A stretch of DNA of 64,000 bases from Daphnia pulex (taxonomy: Eukaryota > Arthropoda > Branchiopoda > Diplostraca > Daphniidae): positions 10,572,501 to 10,636,500 of the forward strand of contig NC_060021.1 in NCBI RefSeq assembly GCF_021134715.1, in the 5' to 3' direction. The position numbers and the translations under genes are program-made. The notes beneath the pieces are model-generated. The model searched no databases. It was not told the origin of the DNA and saw nothing but the letters and a program-made list of their open reading frames with translations. Below are positions 1-11,740 of the stretch, piece by piece (within the stretch, counting starts at the first letter, position 1; the number at the start of each line of letters is the position of its first letter).

Positions 1-345
1 GTCTGGGTATGGTGGATACTGGATTCCAAGCAACAGCAGCGAAAGAATAGTACACCACGTTGCAGCCTTAAAACACAACAACGTCAACATGCGTAATACC
101 TACTTACTACACCATCAAGGCTCCAAGACTACACGAAAACTTACGCTGCCCTTGAGCTACTACACGGAGTTTCATCACCAAAGCGCCTGAGTACTACCCA
201 GAGGCTCCCAATTACTATTCTCGTTATAGCTACTACACCGAGGTTGCAGCTTGTTACACCACCAAGGCGGTTGAGTACCACGCCGAAGCGTTCAAGTACT
301 ATACTGCAACCTACTGCCGCGCACTATTTGTCACCAACTGCCTTC
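1..345 (+). pseudogene. Relic of Tyr/Thr-rich repeat protein gene (copy 1, cut by window edge)
   Basis: The stretch carries many degenerate copies of a unit that reads roughly S-Y-Y-T-E-A-P-K-Y-Y-T-T-Y-A-A-P in intact form, but the pieces fall in different frames and are broken by stops, for example a TGA near 190. Its first bases encode G-Y-G-G-Y, matching the G-Y-G-G that follows the signal peptide in the next copy, so the window opens just after the signal peptide of this copy. The 3' end (about 325-360) resembles the 5' leader of the following unit. This is a decayed tandem paralogue of a secreted tyrosine-rich repeat protein. Proteins of this composition are typical of arthropod cuticle or secretions, but that role is inference. 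Confidence 0.6.
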
Positions 346-369
346 ATCGTATTGATCTAGTTCTCAATA

Positions 370-960
370 ATGGGTAAATATTCATTTTTATTTTGAGTCG
401 TGAAGCAATGCTATCCTTTTTAGTTGTAGATGTAAACAGTTAAAATTTAGAAAATTAATTTTCAAATTGTTTATTGTATAGCTAACTATGGCTTTGTGCT
501 GCTTTTTGGTTTTGCATCGTTGATGGCTGTGTCCAACATTGGTGTACCGATGTCTCGTGGGTATGGCGGATAGCAAACCGCAACGCCGCTGCCTTACTAC
601 ACAACAACAACAACATACGCAACAGTCGGTTACTACACCACCAAGTCTTCAGAGTATTACACCGAAACTTATGATGCCCCGAGCTACTACACCGAGCTCC
701 GAACTATAAGTCTGCCCTGAGTTACATTACCAAAGAGCCGGAGTACTACCCCAAAGCGCCCAAATACTACATTAAAACCTACGCTGCTCCTAGCTACTAC
801 ACCGACGCCCCGAAGTATTACTCTGCGGATAAGGAGTCGTCTAATAAAAAAGTCGTATTAAAGGAAAGAGAAAAGGAAGTAGAAATCAGTCGAGTGAGGA
901 TCTCCTACACGTCAACAACTGCAGTGTACTGTCTGTCACCAACTGCATTCCTCATCGTGT
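370..960 (+). pseudogene. Tyr/Thr-rich repeat protein gene, copy 2, with signal peptide and early stop
   Basis: Start exon ATG-G at 370-373 is followed by donor GTAAATA. Exon 2 opens after TATAG at 482 and restores a good signal peptide, M-A-N-Y-G-F-V-L-L-F-G-F-A-S-L-M-A-V, then V-P-M-S-R-G-Y-G-G and an in-frame TAG at 571-573. Beyond the stop the same frame gives repeats such as Y-Y-T-T-K-S-S-E-Y-Y-T-E-T-Y-D-A-P-S-Y-Y, ending at TGA 718-720. A second frame then continues the repeat motif to about 835 and runs open to the TAA near 961. One nonsense change and one frameshift separate this from a functional gene. Splice sites and signal peptide are intact, so the damage looks recent, or the stop could be an assembly error. 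Confidence 0.65.
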
Positions 961-1110
961 AACCAAATCGCAATCATGGGTAAATATTCAGTTTTTTTAT
1001 GGAGTATCGTATCCATTCCACATTTTAAATATGTTAATTTAGTAATAATTGAAAAATACATTAATGACAAGTGTTGCATCATTTCTAAGCAGGTACAATT
1101 ACCGCACTGC
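885..1110 (+). pseudogene. Orphan 5' leader and start exon of a Tyr-rich gene, copy 3
   Basis: A leader beginning with an arthropod initiator-like TCAGTCGAGTGAG (about 889) leads to ATG-G at 976-979 and the same GTAAATATTCA donor as the copy at 370, 606 bases upstream. The intron ends in a plausible TTTCTAAGCAG near 1092, but what follows encodes only a few residues and no signal peptide or Y-Y-T repeats. The main exon appears to have been deleted. Confidence 0.5.
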
Positions 1111-1174
1111 TCGAGTTGAAAGGTTAATCAGTAGAAGGAAAAACTTATTAAGCGAAAGATAAATGTCGATAGAA

Positions 1175-1690
1175 GTCAGTCGAATGAGCATCTCCGATAT
1201 GCAACAACCAGTTCGCAATCATGGGTAAATAATATTTTTTTTAAATTTAGCTATGTATCAATCCCACTTTTCTATTTTTGTTAGAATACCAGTTATAAGT
1301 GATTATTAATGTTGAAACTAATTGTTTAGTTAACCATAGCGTCTGCCCCGAGCTACACCACCAAGGTACCGGAGTACTACACGAATACGTATGCTGCCCC
1401 AACCTACTACACCGAGGCTGCCAAGTGCAACTCTGTCCTCAGCTACTTACTGCACCAATCCTAAGTACTACTTTGTTCCCATCTACTACACCGAAGCTCT
1501 AGCTTATTACATCCCCGAAGCGGTCTACTATTACACCGAAGCGCCTAAGTACTACACTGCAACCTACGCTTCACCACGGAGCCATCGGAATACTAAATCA
1601 TAACCTAGCCTACTACACCGCCCCGATCTACACAACCACATCTGAGCCAGTCAAGTATTGTTATACAGCGCCTTCAATTTTCTAGTAAGG
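1175..1690 (+). pseudogene. Tyr/Thr-rich repeat protein gene, copy 4, frameshifted
   Basis: A leader with TCAGTCGAATGAGCATC (near 1175) precedes ATG-G at 1221-1224 and donor GTAAATA. After TGTTTAG (about 1329) one frame reads T-I-A-S-A-P-S-Y-T-T-K-V-P-E-Y-Y-T-N-T-Y and then A-A-P-T-Y-Y-T-E-A-A to a stop near 1463. Another frame then continues with Y-Y-T-E-A-P-K-Y-Y-T-A-T-Y to about 1603, and scattered motif remnants reach 1690. There is no hydrophobic signal sequence. At least one frameshift and loss of the secretion signal mark it as a pseudogene. Confidence 0.6.
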
Positions 1691-3370
1691 TGGCAGTGTC
1701 TTATGTTAAGGGTTTTGAATTGGAATTGGAAAAATCCCGAAAGTGTTCTGTTCAGTACTGGTTCTATTGCAGCCTATGCCGATGAAAGGAATTTTGTATT
1801 TTGTTAACTTCATATTATGTACAGTTTAAAAAAGTTAATTAACTGTTATTAAACGTTTATATGTAAAGAAGGAAAAAAATTATGTAAAATTTACATGGTT
1901 ATGTAGATTGAAAAATTCTTTAAAAAAAAACACGTATAGATAAACTACTTAAAAATTGTTGAGTAATCTTTACGTCAACACAATTTATCAATCTTCAATT
2001 GCAACAATCTTTCATCGATTTACAAACATTATGCCAGCGGCGACATATTATTACCTAAAATAAGTAGATTTAACCATGTTGTAATGTTAGCAAGCAAAAC
2101 CTCAAATTTATAGATCTTACAATTTTCTAAATGAGAACTCAGCAAAATGTAGTCACAGCAACCACTTAAGTAGAAATTCAAAGAAGCATTGTCTGTCAAT
2201 TGTCCTCAAAATAAATAGCAACATAGAATTTGATCTGGGAAAGGCAACAATATTTTGAAGATTTACAACAACTTGTATGCAACAAGTTAACCTGAAATCT
2301 AATACTTATTATTAAATGCCACAGTAATAATTTTAAATGCTGGATAAAACAAGTACCTTGCACATAGAAACTATTTGGCTTTAGACAGCTTGCACCGGAT
2401 TGTCCTGTTTGTACTCTCTCTGTTTGCACATAGGTAAACTTCAGCTGAAATTTTCTGAAAACGAGCCAAGAATGCAATAAGAATCATTAGTTAAATTTTG
2501 TGTTATTTAAACTAATTAAATTAGTAGTGCTTTTATCCCAGACAAGCTGTCACATTCCAATGCTGCTCTCCAATTATCAATGGCCATCAAAACCTACAGA
2601 AAGAAAAGAAAGATTTATCACAGGTAAGGTAATGTGCAGAATGACGGGAATAAAGCTAAAAGGGTGATACAGGTGATTATCAAAACAATCAGAAGTCCCT
2701 AGTGTGAGGATCACATGAGCCAGAACATGCTGTTGTTGTGAGGCCGGGTAGTGTGGAAAGGATTTTCATCTTCACCATCGTTTATGATTGACTTTACATT
2801 TGCTGTTACCTTGTAGTATGTAGCCTAGTAGAATGCCACGATGAATAGAAACACATTCTGAATAACGGGCAGGTTTACCTTACCAACTGGTGTTTTTCAA
2901 ACCAGCAATCCACTGTCCAAGCACTGTTGCCTAGGTGCTGAAACGTCGGGATTCACTTGCAGACAAGGAACATGAACGGATAACTGCCCTCAGTGCCTTC
3001 TCCTTAGTGTAGAAGTTGGACTGGCGTCCATTATCACCTTGGGGATTTCGTCTGTTGTGATGCTGTGTGTGTGTGGTGGCTTGTTGGTGAAATTTTGCAA
3101 GGAGAACGTTATTACGTGAGTATTAAAGTTATTTGTTACCTTTGTTTGTCAGTTCTTTCAATTGAGTGCACCGAGCTAGAGCAGACATTGTTTTCATGTT
3201 ACTTTTAATTTAAACGTTTCTTCTTTCTGACACTAGACGGCATATAGCCTTTGATCATTTTTTACCTGTCAGCATCAGTTTAGTTACGTTTACTTTGCAC
3301 ATCTCTGTAGCGATTTCTTAATGCTACTTCAAAAAAATTTTGGGTGATAACTGTCAGTTTCTGTTTCAGC
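1691..3370. other. AT-rich stretch without a convincing gene
   Basis: No gene is supported here. On the minus strand the segment 2506-2600 (after a TTTCTGTAG acceptor) reads V-L-M-A-I-D-N-W-R-A-A-L-E-C, and 2364-2461 reads K-F-Q-L-K-F-T-Y-V-Q-T-E-R-V-Q-T-G, each flanked by a plausible splice site. They do not join into an open frame. They may be exons of a non-coding or decayed transcript. Confidence 0.4.
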
Positions 3371-3760
3371 AACAAAGCTCACTTATTAGATTTTTAATTA
3401 TGGGTATTTTTTTTCTACTTCCGGTTTTCTTATTTCAGTCAGTAGTTCAGTAAATATTCATTCGACGTACAAACTAACCACATATTCGTGATCCTCGTAA
3501 AATTTGAGGTAAAGTTCATGTTTTGTTTTGTACGTTTTCGTACTTCCGGTTTTGAAAATTTTCCTGAACTATAGTTCAGGAAAATTCTCGATTTTGGCCA
3601 AAATCTGGATTTCGTTTAAATCACATCTAATCGACCCCAAATTTCACGTAGATCACGAATATTTGGTTTATTTGGTCGGCAGCTCAATGGTTGAGGCGCT
3701 ATCGCTTACTTCCGGTATACTTCCGGAAAATTTGCATAAAACTAGCAAGTGAGCTTTGTT
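3371..3760. mobile_element. Short non-autonomous element with terminal inverted repeats (MITE-like)
   Basis: The left end, 3371-3389 (AACAAAGCTCACTTATTAG), is the inverted complement of the right end, 3742-3760 (CTAGCAAGTGAGCTTTGTT), with two mismatches over 19 bases. The 390-base interior has no coding frame, contains repeated ACTTCCGG motifs (about 3419, 3542, 3709 and 3720) and a perfect 30-base palindrome at its centre. No target-site duplication is visible next to the ends, so family and age cannot be assigned. It fits a miniature inverted-repeat element mobilised by a transposase elsewhere. Confidence 0.6.
3557..3586. repeat. Perfect 30-base palindrome
   Basis: Each base from 3557 to 3571 pairs with its partner from 3586 back to 3572. 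The centre is GAACTATAGTTC and the outer arms are AAATTTTCCT / AGGAAAATTT-like. It lies near the middle of the inverted-repeat element and could extrude as a cruciform or be the relic of a nested inverted insertion. Confidence 0.85.
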
Positions 3761-6700
3761 CTCTGCACAATTCTTAAGTCTCCTTGCCCAGTTTAAGCAA
3801 ACAGAAATGGTCTTTTTGATTATTTTTGTGACTTTAGTGACTATCTAAAGCCGGTCAGTTTTGGACGTGTCTAATAGATGGCGTGAAGGATATAGAGACA
3901 GATGTGGGCTTATGGGACTCGGCGACTCGTTGTCTAAATCTATTTTCAGCTACAGCTATTTTCTTCGAAAGTTACAAATGAACACATAGGTTAATTCGAG
4001 TGATTTCATTTGTAACTTGTCTGTGATGTGTTCTATTCCTTGTACATGTTGGATAACCTTAGTGTTGTTTCTCATCAACTGACAGAAGGAAACGTAGCCT
4101 ACCGTTGACTATTTTGTTCAAAATGTGCCATCGAAATGACACAGGTAACTACCAACATTAGCTTTACAGTATTGCTGAAACGTACAATCTTCTCATCTTT
4201 TATTAGGATTCATCATAATTATCTGCTGTAAGAATTTGACTTGCTATATCACCAACCCCATCACGGACCAATCTCTCATTCCATCTTCTAGGGAACCTTA
4301 GCTAACTGTTTGGTGGTTTCATGTGTAAGTTCACTTGTCATGTCACAGAACTTTCTTTGTTGCAGTCTAACATGTATTCAAAGTATTGATCTGCACTCAC
4401 GTCTTTCTAATGTTATTAGACGATTTCAACTGCAGTATACTGATTACTGTTAAATTATTCTTTTAGATCATAGTTGTCAAGCACATTGATGACACAAATT
4501 ATTAACAATGTGACTTAATTTTCTTGTTTTTTATTTACAGGTTTGAAACTACACATGGTTTCTAAATTTGCATGACAGACTTTAAGAAAAGTCATGTTGA
4601 AGAAAAAGGACTGAGGACTGACTCTGACTGACAGTCAACAAGCTACCTGTTGGCTGCTTCCCTTGAATCTCCCTTTTTACTTCCTTAAGCTTGATTTGAG
4701 GTATTACTCTCTGTCGCTCAAACATTGTTGAAAATTATTGTCAAACTAATAAATGTTCGCTCTGTCTACAGGGTAAATCCTTCGCTACTTATCATGGACT
4801 TCATCCATTGGGGATGCTATAATTCAAGAGAATGCTGTCATTCAAGACTGATAAATTGTGTAGTTGTTAGATAAAACAAGTGCAGTCAGTTAAGGCAGTG
4901 TATCCTCCTGTCTTGATCGACTTTATGTGCGAGTTTCAAAAGCAGTTTATCACCCAAAAGAGACAAAAGGAGTATGTCTGTTTTATTTGGGTATAAATTG
5001 CTTTAAAATTTGCACAGAAAAATATTTGGGTTGTACCGGAGGCTTTGTTTATTAAATTCCAACAATTTTGATACATATATTGTTATTAATTAACTTAATT
5101 CATTTAAAGTTAATTCAATTAAAATTAATTTTATTCATTTAAAGTTAAAGAATTCCAGTTAAAAATATTAAAAAATTATTATTTAAAATTTTATTTCAAT
5201 ATTTTAATTCATTGTTTCTTTTATTTTAAATTTTGTAATAAATGTTTTAGATAGAAAATATTTTTTTTTTTCATTTATTGTAACATAACATTATGTAAAA
5301 AAAGATTTCGATAGTAAGTTTACAAGTAAAACAAAGATAGCAGGTTTGACTTTGATACACAAACAAGTTACGACCTAATCAGGGTTGAGGTGGTTACAAC
5401 ATCTAGAATTACCACAGTTATAACTTTTGTTGCAACACATCATTCTGAAAAGTAAAAATCATCAATATCTTCTACCACATAAAGATGATGTAACACAAAT
5501 ACAGATAATTTTTTATCAACTAATATTTCATCGGCACTGCAACATCAGGATGGTACCGGAATCAGTTACTGCAAGGACTTCAGCGCAATTCAGGATGAAA
5601 TCTTGAACAGAAATCAGCGTACGAAACCGCTGAACATTTTCAGAATCCTGTGAGAAAACATTTTTTTAAATCAAGTAAACAGAAACTTTAAAATTTTCTA
5701 ATGCAAATCACTTCCACAAAATCTTATCTTATAGCTTATCGCCTGCGTGAGTTTAGAGTTGAACTTGTGACTGAACACGGTATTATAAAAAAAACAATAC
5801 ATTTTCAAAGTAAAAGTCAATAAAATCAGCCAAATTACCATTCCTACAAATATTCCTGCAGCTTTGTTTCAAGTCTTGCTTCAATATTTCTGGAGAACAC
5901 CAGCAGCATGGACTGCATACAGCAGGTTGATCATCATTATCACCAAGGCAGTTACATCAGATCATCATGAGTCCTGTTGTGAAAAGAGATATCATACATT
6001 TAAAAATAAACCTGTACCAGATATTAAAACATAATGAAAAAAAAAAACGAGAGGCCATGTCAAGTTTAAATTAAAATTAAGATCAAATTCAAGCAGCAGC
6101 AAATGATTTGAATTACAAGACTAGGTTGCATCAAAATTTTGTAAAATGAAATGGAATTTCATGTTCTAGTTATATTGAAAAGAAAATAACAAGAAAAAGC
6201 TGTTGAGGCAGGTAACTATTTTCACAAAAACTCTTGACTCACTACGATATTTAAATTGAAATTCCTAACTTTCCAAATTACAACCCAATATCACAATCAA
6301 ATTACCATTGCAAGATGCCAAGACGACTGCATTTCTGTTCCACTTCAGGATGACACCAGCAAGGTAGATAGCTTCCAAAACCTGCAGCTCAATTTGACAT
6401 GGAACTCCATTTCAACAACTGGCTGCAACAAAACCACCTGTGACAGTAATACAGCTTTAAGTTTGCCAAATTCTTCTAAAGATAATGAAAGAAATCTCTT
6501 ACCCAAACATGAACTGCAGACCAAATAAAGCCACCAAAATAAACTCAAAACTGACTTTGGAAACCTAACAAGCAAAAGAACTTTAATAAACAAATAACAT
6601 TTTGAGATGTGATAAAAAAATGATAAAAAAGTTAATGAAAGAACTGAAATTCTAACTCAAGCTCACATTAATAAAATGAATGATTCCTACACTCAAGTGT

Positions 6701-8198
6701 TACAGCAGTGAGTTCATTAAATTTAAAGCTAGCACTACACTCCATTGACAGCATGCAGCACTTCGACCACCAGCACCACAGACTGCATGCAGAAGCTCTT
6801 CACAACAGCACACAGTCTTAATACAACAGCTCACCACACCGTTAACCAGCTGGCCGCAACAAATCAAACGAAGTGGACTGCCTTGAAAAAGCTCAACTTC
6901 ACCAATCCTTTAATCCTACTTGAAAAAAAAAACCTAATCAATATCAATGGACAAAGTGTTAAGTGACAATGTAAATAAACTTTTCCTATTTCTTACTATA
7001 CAACAAATAGCCAACCAAACCTACGGGGAAAAGCCTTCCAATGACAAGAACAGATGTGTACCACAGGCAAGACCCAAAGAATGTAGGAATTAACTTTAAG
7101 TTCTCGCACTGTTTTTAAAAACCTCAGCATTCAAATTTTGATAATGAATCTACAAGTAGCAAGATGGAAATATAGTATAATATACCTAGAATTGTCAAAA
7201 AAATCTTGTGAAAATTTTTACATTCAGAAGCCCTAATGAATTAAAACCTCAATTACCAAGAGAATATTTGTGAAGAACAATGTTAAAGTTGACTGATTGA
7301 CTGACCACGAACACAGTAACTGACAGCACAGCATCCGTAACAGAAATGACGTCAGCGGCATAAGCTTGCCATGTTGCCAATTTGCTAAAACCAGGAACTT
7401 GCCCCCTGGTGGACACACTCTGAAGCCAATACGATTACTAAAACAAAACAATTATCTTTTCCGTTGAATTGAAATAATTCATTTACCATTAAACAACAAG
7501 TCTGCACAAGCTCCATTCCAACGCATCTCTACTGGAGAACCACTGCACCCCAAACAGCCACAGCAAAATAGCTCAATCAAACCGTCCATGAAAACCTATA
7601 AGCACAATGCAAAAGAACATTTATGAAACAATAACATTGATTACGTGAAAAATAAGATTTCAAAATACAATTTTCAAATTCTAACAAAGAAGTTTAACAT
7701 AAGCTTGCAACTGTAAAATTAAGGAATCAAATATTTATTAGTTGAGGCAGCTATTAACTTCAAATTTACATTGACTTGAGTAAATAAATCAATAAGCTAG
7801 CCGAAGATTATCACATCACAAAGATTTCATTTAGGATTATTAAGAAGACAGGGAATTTCAATTTCTGTTCCGACCCATAAAATTGCAAATCTCTACAAGC
7901 AGTCAAGCTGATGAAGATCTCTTCATAAACGCGGTCTTGTTTGGAAGCAGGAAATAGTTACTTTATTTAAATCAAGTTAATGTTAAACAGTTTAACTTCA
8001 ATTAATTCTTAACTAAGATGCATGGGCAGCACACATACACAGACACATGTTAGGCAAAATGCTAACTCTTGATTTATCCTACGAGTACATTTCCATTTCA
8101 GATTTCCTATTTACATTTTGTCTCGCAATATATTAGAAAGTAGAGACCCTCTTAAAGACTAACCTTAATTCCACGGCAGCTATCAAGTACACATAATG
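3761..8198. other. Gene-poor AT-rich DNA
   Basis: No supported gene. The base composition is strongly AT-rich, with A/T homopolymer runs around 5040-5280. Between 5860 and 7600 several short CTG/CAG-containing segments on the minus strand are flanked by splice-like signals. An example is 7486-7591, which reads V-F-M-D-G-L-I-E-L-F-C-C-G-C-L-G-C before a GTAAAT. They do not assemble into a protein. A spliced non-coding transcript is possible but not shown. Confidence 0.4.
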
Positions 8199-8894
8199 CT
8201 ATGAAGAAGCTTGGACTTCATGATCTTCATCGGGCTGTTGAAGATAAATAAAAGCTCAATTACTATCACAAACTAAATCAAAGATTTTAATTCTAAGAAA
8301 GTCTTATTTCTTAGTTAATCAACATTTTACTTCTACTGTTTTAGACGTGCAACATGCATAAAGAGACGACATTTTGGGGGGAAAGTATAAAGTCAAAATT
8401 GATAGCCATGTTAACACGTAAATTGACCAAACACATATTTTAATTCCATAACCTCATAAAATAAAAACAGGACTTACCATTGATGAGCCGAAAAATGTCA
8501 GGTGAGAGAGTTTCCTGTAAGACTGCACCAAACCTTCACGGACAGCGTCTCCGATGAAAAGAACTAGACCAAAGAAACAAGACCCTTCCAGGTTCGCCCT
8601 CGGGTATTAACGGGCAAGATATGACTAATCACTATCAGTTAAAAGCTTTTGCTTATTTTCAGAACAATTAAAATGTAGGAATTTCGTAAGATTTTTTTTA
8701 TTGTAATTTTCTATTAAACTTATCACCTGAATCTGTAGTTCGGAAGAATTTTGTTGAGCAATTCTAAGATTATTCTCCATAATGTTATTCTGTTCACAAT
8801 TGGTTGGTAGCTTTAAGCTGCTGACGTTTTTTACTCCGCTTTTTATCCTTTGGACTTGATTACTTGAAACACACTCTTTTGATTTTGGTGGCAT
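8199..8894 (-). CDS. Candidate small spliced gene of unknown function
   Basis: An ATG at 8894 opens a polar frame of 56 codons to a CAG|GTGATAAG donor at 8727. It begins M-P-P-K-S-K-E-C-V and ends M-E-N-N-L-R-I-A-Q-Q-N-S-S-E-L-Q-I-Q, which could form a short coiled coil. A second exon at 8563-8478 has a good polypyrimidine acceptor (CTTTGGTCTAG) and an ATG|GTAAGT donor. A third at 8234-8199 follows TCAACAG and reads P-D-E-D-H-E-V-Q-A-S-S-stop. The exon 2 frame that joins exon 3 reads F-I-G-D-A-V-R-E-G-L-V-Q-S-Y-R-K-L, and it needs one spare base from exon 1, which the obvious donor does not give. With the obvious donor, exon 2 ends after 21 codons. Splicing is therefore unresolved. No family was recognised. 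Confidence 0.3.
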
Positions 8895-10598
8895 CTTTTA
8901 GCAAAATTCGAAGTAAATCTAAATCAACCTGTTTGACAGACAGCACGGAACGAATACTTCCGGAGCGAGTCAAGCTATAACTACACTCAAGTAGTCAAGT
9001 CCATAAATATCTACCCCCTATACCCCCTTCCCCCCCAAAAAAGGCGCGAAAAAAGAGGATCTTACCGCTACAGAATTGTTTTTGTGCTAAGTATTATCAT
9101 TATGCAATCGGAAAAGCGAGTATACGAAGAGTTAAAACGGTGGTATATTAGAAAATGAGAAAAAATTAACAATGATTACAAGAATGCCTTCAAAAGTATG
9201 ATTTACGGTAAACAATTCTGTCGTGATACGGCACAGCTCTCGAAGATTTTATGACATCAATGATTGCATTTGAAAAATATTACACATACGACTATTCAGT
9301 TAAAATCCAATGTTAAATACATTTCCATTTTTCTAACAGATACAATCAACGTAGATATAAAATCACTGGTATGCCTGAGCTAATGTGCTCATCTTCTCCT
9401 GTCCTTAACTTTCTTTCTGAAACAGACATGTGCACATCCAAATTTAGGTGAGGACGATACATATCCATGTCTAATGTCTAATCACCAGCCTAACAGTCAA
9501 AATCTAACATTTCTCGTTAGGGCATTACCAATATGGTAAATTATTTCAGTGCTTACCATGCATGATGTCTACTCATCGTATGGTATATTGATATCAGTGA
9601 GTGACTCACAGAAATGGTTTAGTGCACTACCATGAAAATCAAGAAATCCATTTGATGGTCATTTTCCTTGACATCACAACAAAATTAGTTAGGCATACAA
9701 AATATGTAAGAAAACTCAAAATACCAAATGATATCGCGCAGATTTACCCTTCATGAAGCATTTAGCTATGCGAAACCATTACAATGACAATCATAAATAA
9801 GGTAATCCATAGTATAGTCGTTTGCCTGAGAATCGAAACAGGAATATTGAAATTATGCGTTACTTTAATAATTACAAATTTCAAGCTTACCATGTTCACA
9901 TGATCGGTAACTGGTAAATCAGAAAACAAAAACAAAACAAACAGACAATCGAATTGATGTTGTGGTTGTCCTAAGTCACAAAAAGCTAATGACTAAATCC
10001 GCATAAAATTAAATAAAATTTAGTATTACCAAATGAATCGAAACTTACCTATCCGCTGAGATAAATTACTGTAAGTTTACACAAAAAGTTTGAAGAAAAT
10101 CGATGGAGTAGTTTAGATTTCTATAAATTTATTCTGATTCTGAATTAAAGGTTCTGGAAGCCTGGCCCAGAACAGCGTACCTCCCCCACACCCCCCCCCC
10201 CTACACACACACACACCCGCATTTACTTTAATGCCTTCTGGTAGTACAAGTACTACCCTCAGGGATTAAGAAAAGGTGTTACAAATTTATCTTTGATCAC
10301 CCGTCCCCTATCTAAAATACCAATACACAGGGCAGAATAATAATAATTCAATCCCTAAACACACTGAAATATTTAGCCACCTAGTGACAGCCCTTAGCAT
10401 CCACGCACCACGGACGCCTAGACGCCCTAGAGTCGGACGGAAAATATAATGTTGGGTTCTTTTCGGCGTCACACGAATATTTACACACTTTTCATTAATA
10501 TTAAGGAATTTAGAAACCGAAAGTAGATTAAGAATTTCAAGTAGATTCAATATGAGAATAAAAATGAACCATGCAGGCACTAGAATCATTAAAGAAAC
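8895..10598. other. AT-rich stretch with no recognised gene
   Basis: Nothing convincing on either strand. A C-rich run and a (CA)n microsatellite sit at 10181-10217. On the minus strand 10440-10515 reads K-F-L-N-I-N-E-K-C-V-N-I-R-V-T-P-K-R-T and could be a downstream exon of the candidate starting at 10850. Confidence 0.4.
10181..10217. repeat. Poly-C followed by (CA)n simple repeat
   Basis: Runs of C are followed directly by about seven CA units. Confidence 0.9.
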
Positions 10599-10668
10599 TT
10601 ACATTTTTAAAAATGTCATTGAATTTATTCCAAAAACACAAATAAAATTATGCATTATGCTTCCGCAC

Positions 10669-10850
10669 CTGGACACCAGCACCAAGGAGCAGCCACAGTT
10701 CAACTTGATTTTTGATTTGCTGACATCAAGTTCATCCAGGGAGATAATCAACTCCGCTTTTGGGGTCTTGTGTTCCACCAGTTTGGGAGTAACGGTTTCA
10801 TCTGGAACTACAATTTTGCATTTTCCCTTTTCTTCACTCGACCCACTCAT
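10669..10850 (-). CDS. Candidate first coding exon, unknown protein
   Basis: An ATG at 10850 opens a charged N-terminus, M-S-G-S-S-E-E-K-G-K-C-K-I-V-V-P-D-E. It continues through A-E-L-I-I-S-L-D-E-L-D-V-S-K-S-K to L-N-C-G-C-S-L-V-L-V-S, and a CAG|GTGCGG donor at 10669 leaves the frame in phase 2. If not spliced there, the frame stays open to 10599. No downstream exon could be joined with confidence and no family is recognised. Codon content looks protein-like, but a single exon is weak support. Confidence 0.25.
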
Positions 10851-11473
10851 GCCTAATGATAAAGAATTTATTCTTAATCAATTCCGTAATCAATCTTTTG
10901 AGAGATGAGTGGAAACGACTATAAGTCTAAAGTCTATTATATTAAATCACGTAATTTCTACAACTAGTGCAATCTGTTATCTCTCGAAATGCGGAGTTTT
11001 TTTGTTACATAAAAAAAAACTGGTTCAGCTCAAGGCTTTACTAGTTATTTGCGCTGCAAAACAATCGCATTCTAAAACCATTGTGCTAAAACTATGAGAA
11101 AACTATCCCAAATTTTTGTTCAGATGATAAGATAATCGATACGAATACTTGTACAATCTACGGTGTAGACTGCTACTAGTTGATGGCGGACGAAGGATTT
11201 CCAAAACATTTACTATACATAAAATAAAAATAAATAAAAAAAAACGTGATAGTAAAACTGATGACCATGACTTCAAGGGCAATTTTCCTTCCGCATTCGT
11301 TACATAAAAGCAACTCGGCCCAATCAGTCGGGCAGCCGAAAACCAAATTCGATTCCCAGATACTCCATTGCAAAGCTCAAGTTAAGTAATTATTTTTCTA
11401 ACTTGAAACCGCTTGAAACTAAGTAAAACCAAACAAGACAAATGTTCGTTACAGTTTTACTCACGTTTAATCA
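10851..11473. other. No gene recognised
   Basis: AT-rich sequence. A minus-strand open frame at 11176-11373 includes L-L-C-N-E-C-G-R-K but has no supporting splice or family evidence. Confidence 0.4.
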
Positions 11474-11667
11474 GGGGATTCTGGATTCGGTACTAGTCAG
11501 CGGAAAGAGCTGGAACTGGTAGCGCTGGACGAAGGGACGCGAAGGGTTGATTTGGCACCAAATTTTAATTTCCGGAAGCGAAACGGGACTCCCCTCAGTC
11601 CCTTCGGTCGAGGTGGCGCTCATCCTTTTGAAACGGCCAAGCAAGTGCGGAAGCAGCTGTGGAAAAC
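11474..11667 (+). pseudogene. Intronless relic of the glycine-rich family
   Basis: At 11508-11530 the DNA matches the conserved A-G-T-G-S-A-G coding stretch of the cluster genes. At 11570-11667 it tracks the last exon of the gene at 12552 (CCGGAAGCG..AAC.GG, CAGTCCCTTCGGTCGAGGTGGCG, GCGGAAGCAGCTGTGGAAAA), but with substitutions, frame breaks and no TAA. In functional members an intron of 55-110 bases separates these two modules. Here they lie about 40 bases apart with no intron-sized gap, suggesting a processed copy or precise intron loss before decay. Confidence 0.6.
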
Positions 11668-11740
11668 AGCTTTGCTGCACGTCTTCACGACTTTTCTGAA
11701 AGGTTGTACAAATATTTGAATCCATCGTGAAAGCCATCAA

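Noticed and set aside
5500..8600. Possible snoRNA host gene with short exons
   Set aside because: Some TGATGA-like words occur, but no pair of C and D boxes with correct spacing and terminal stem was found.
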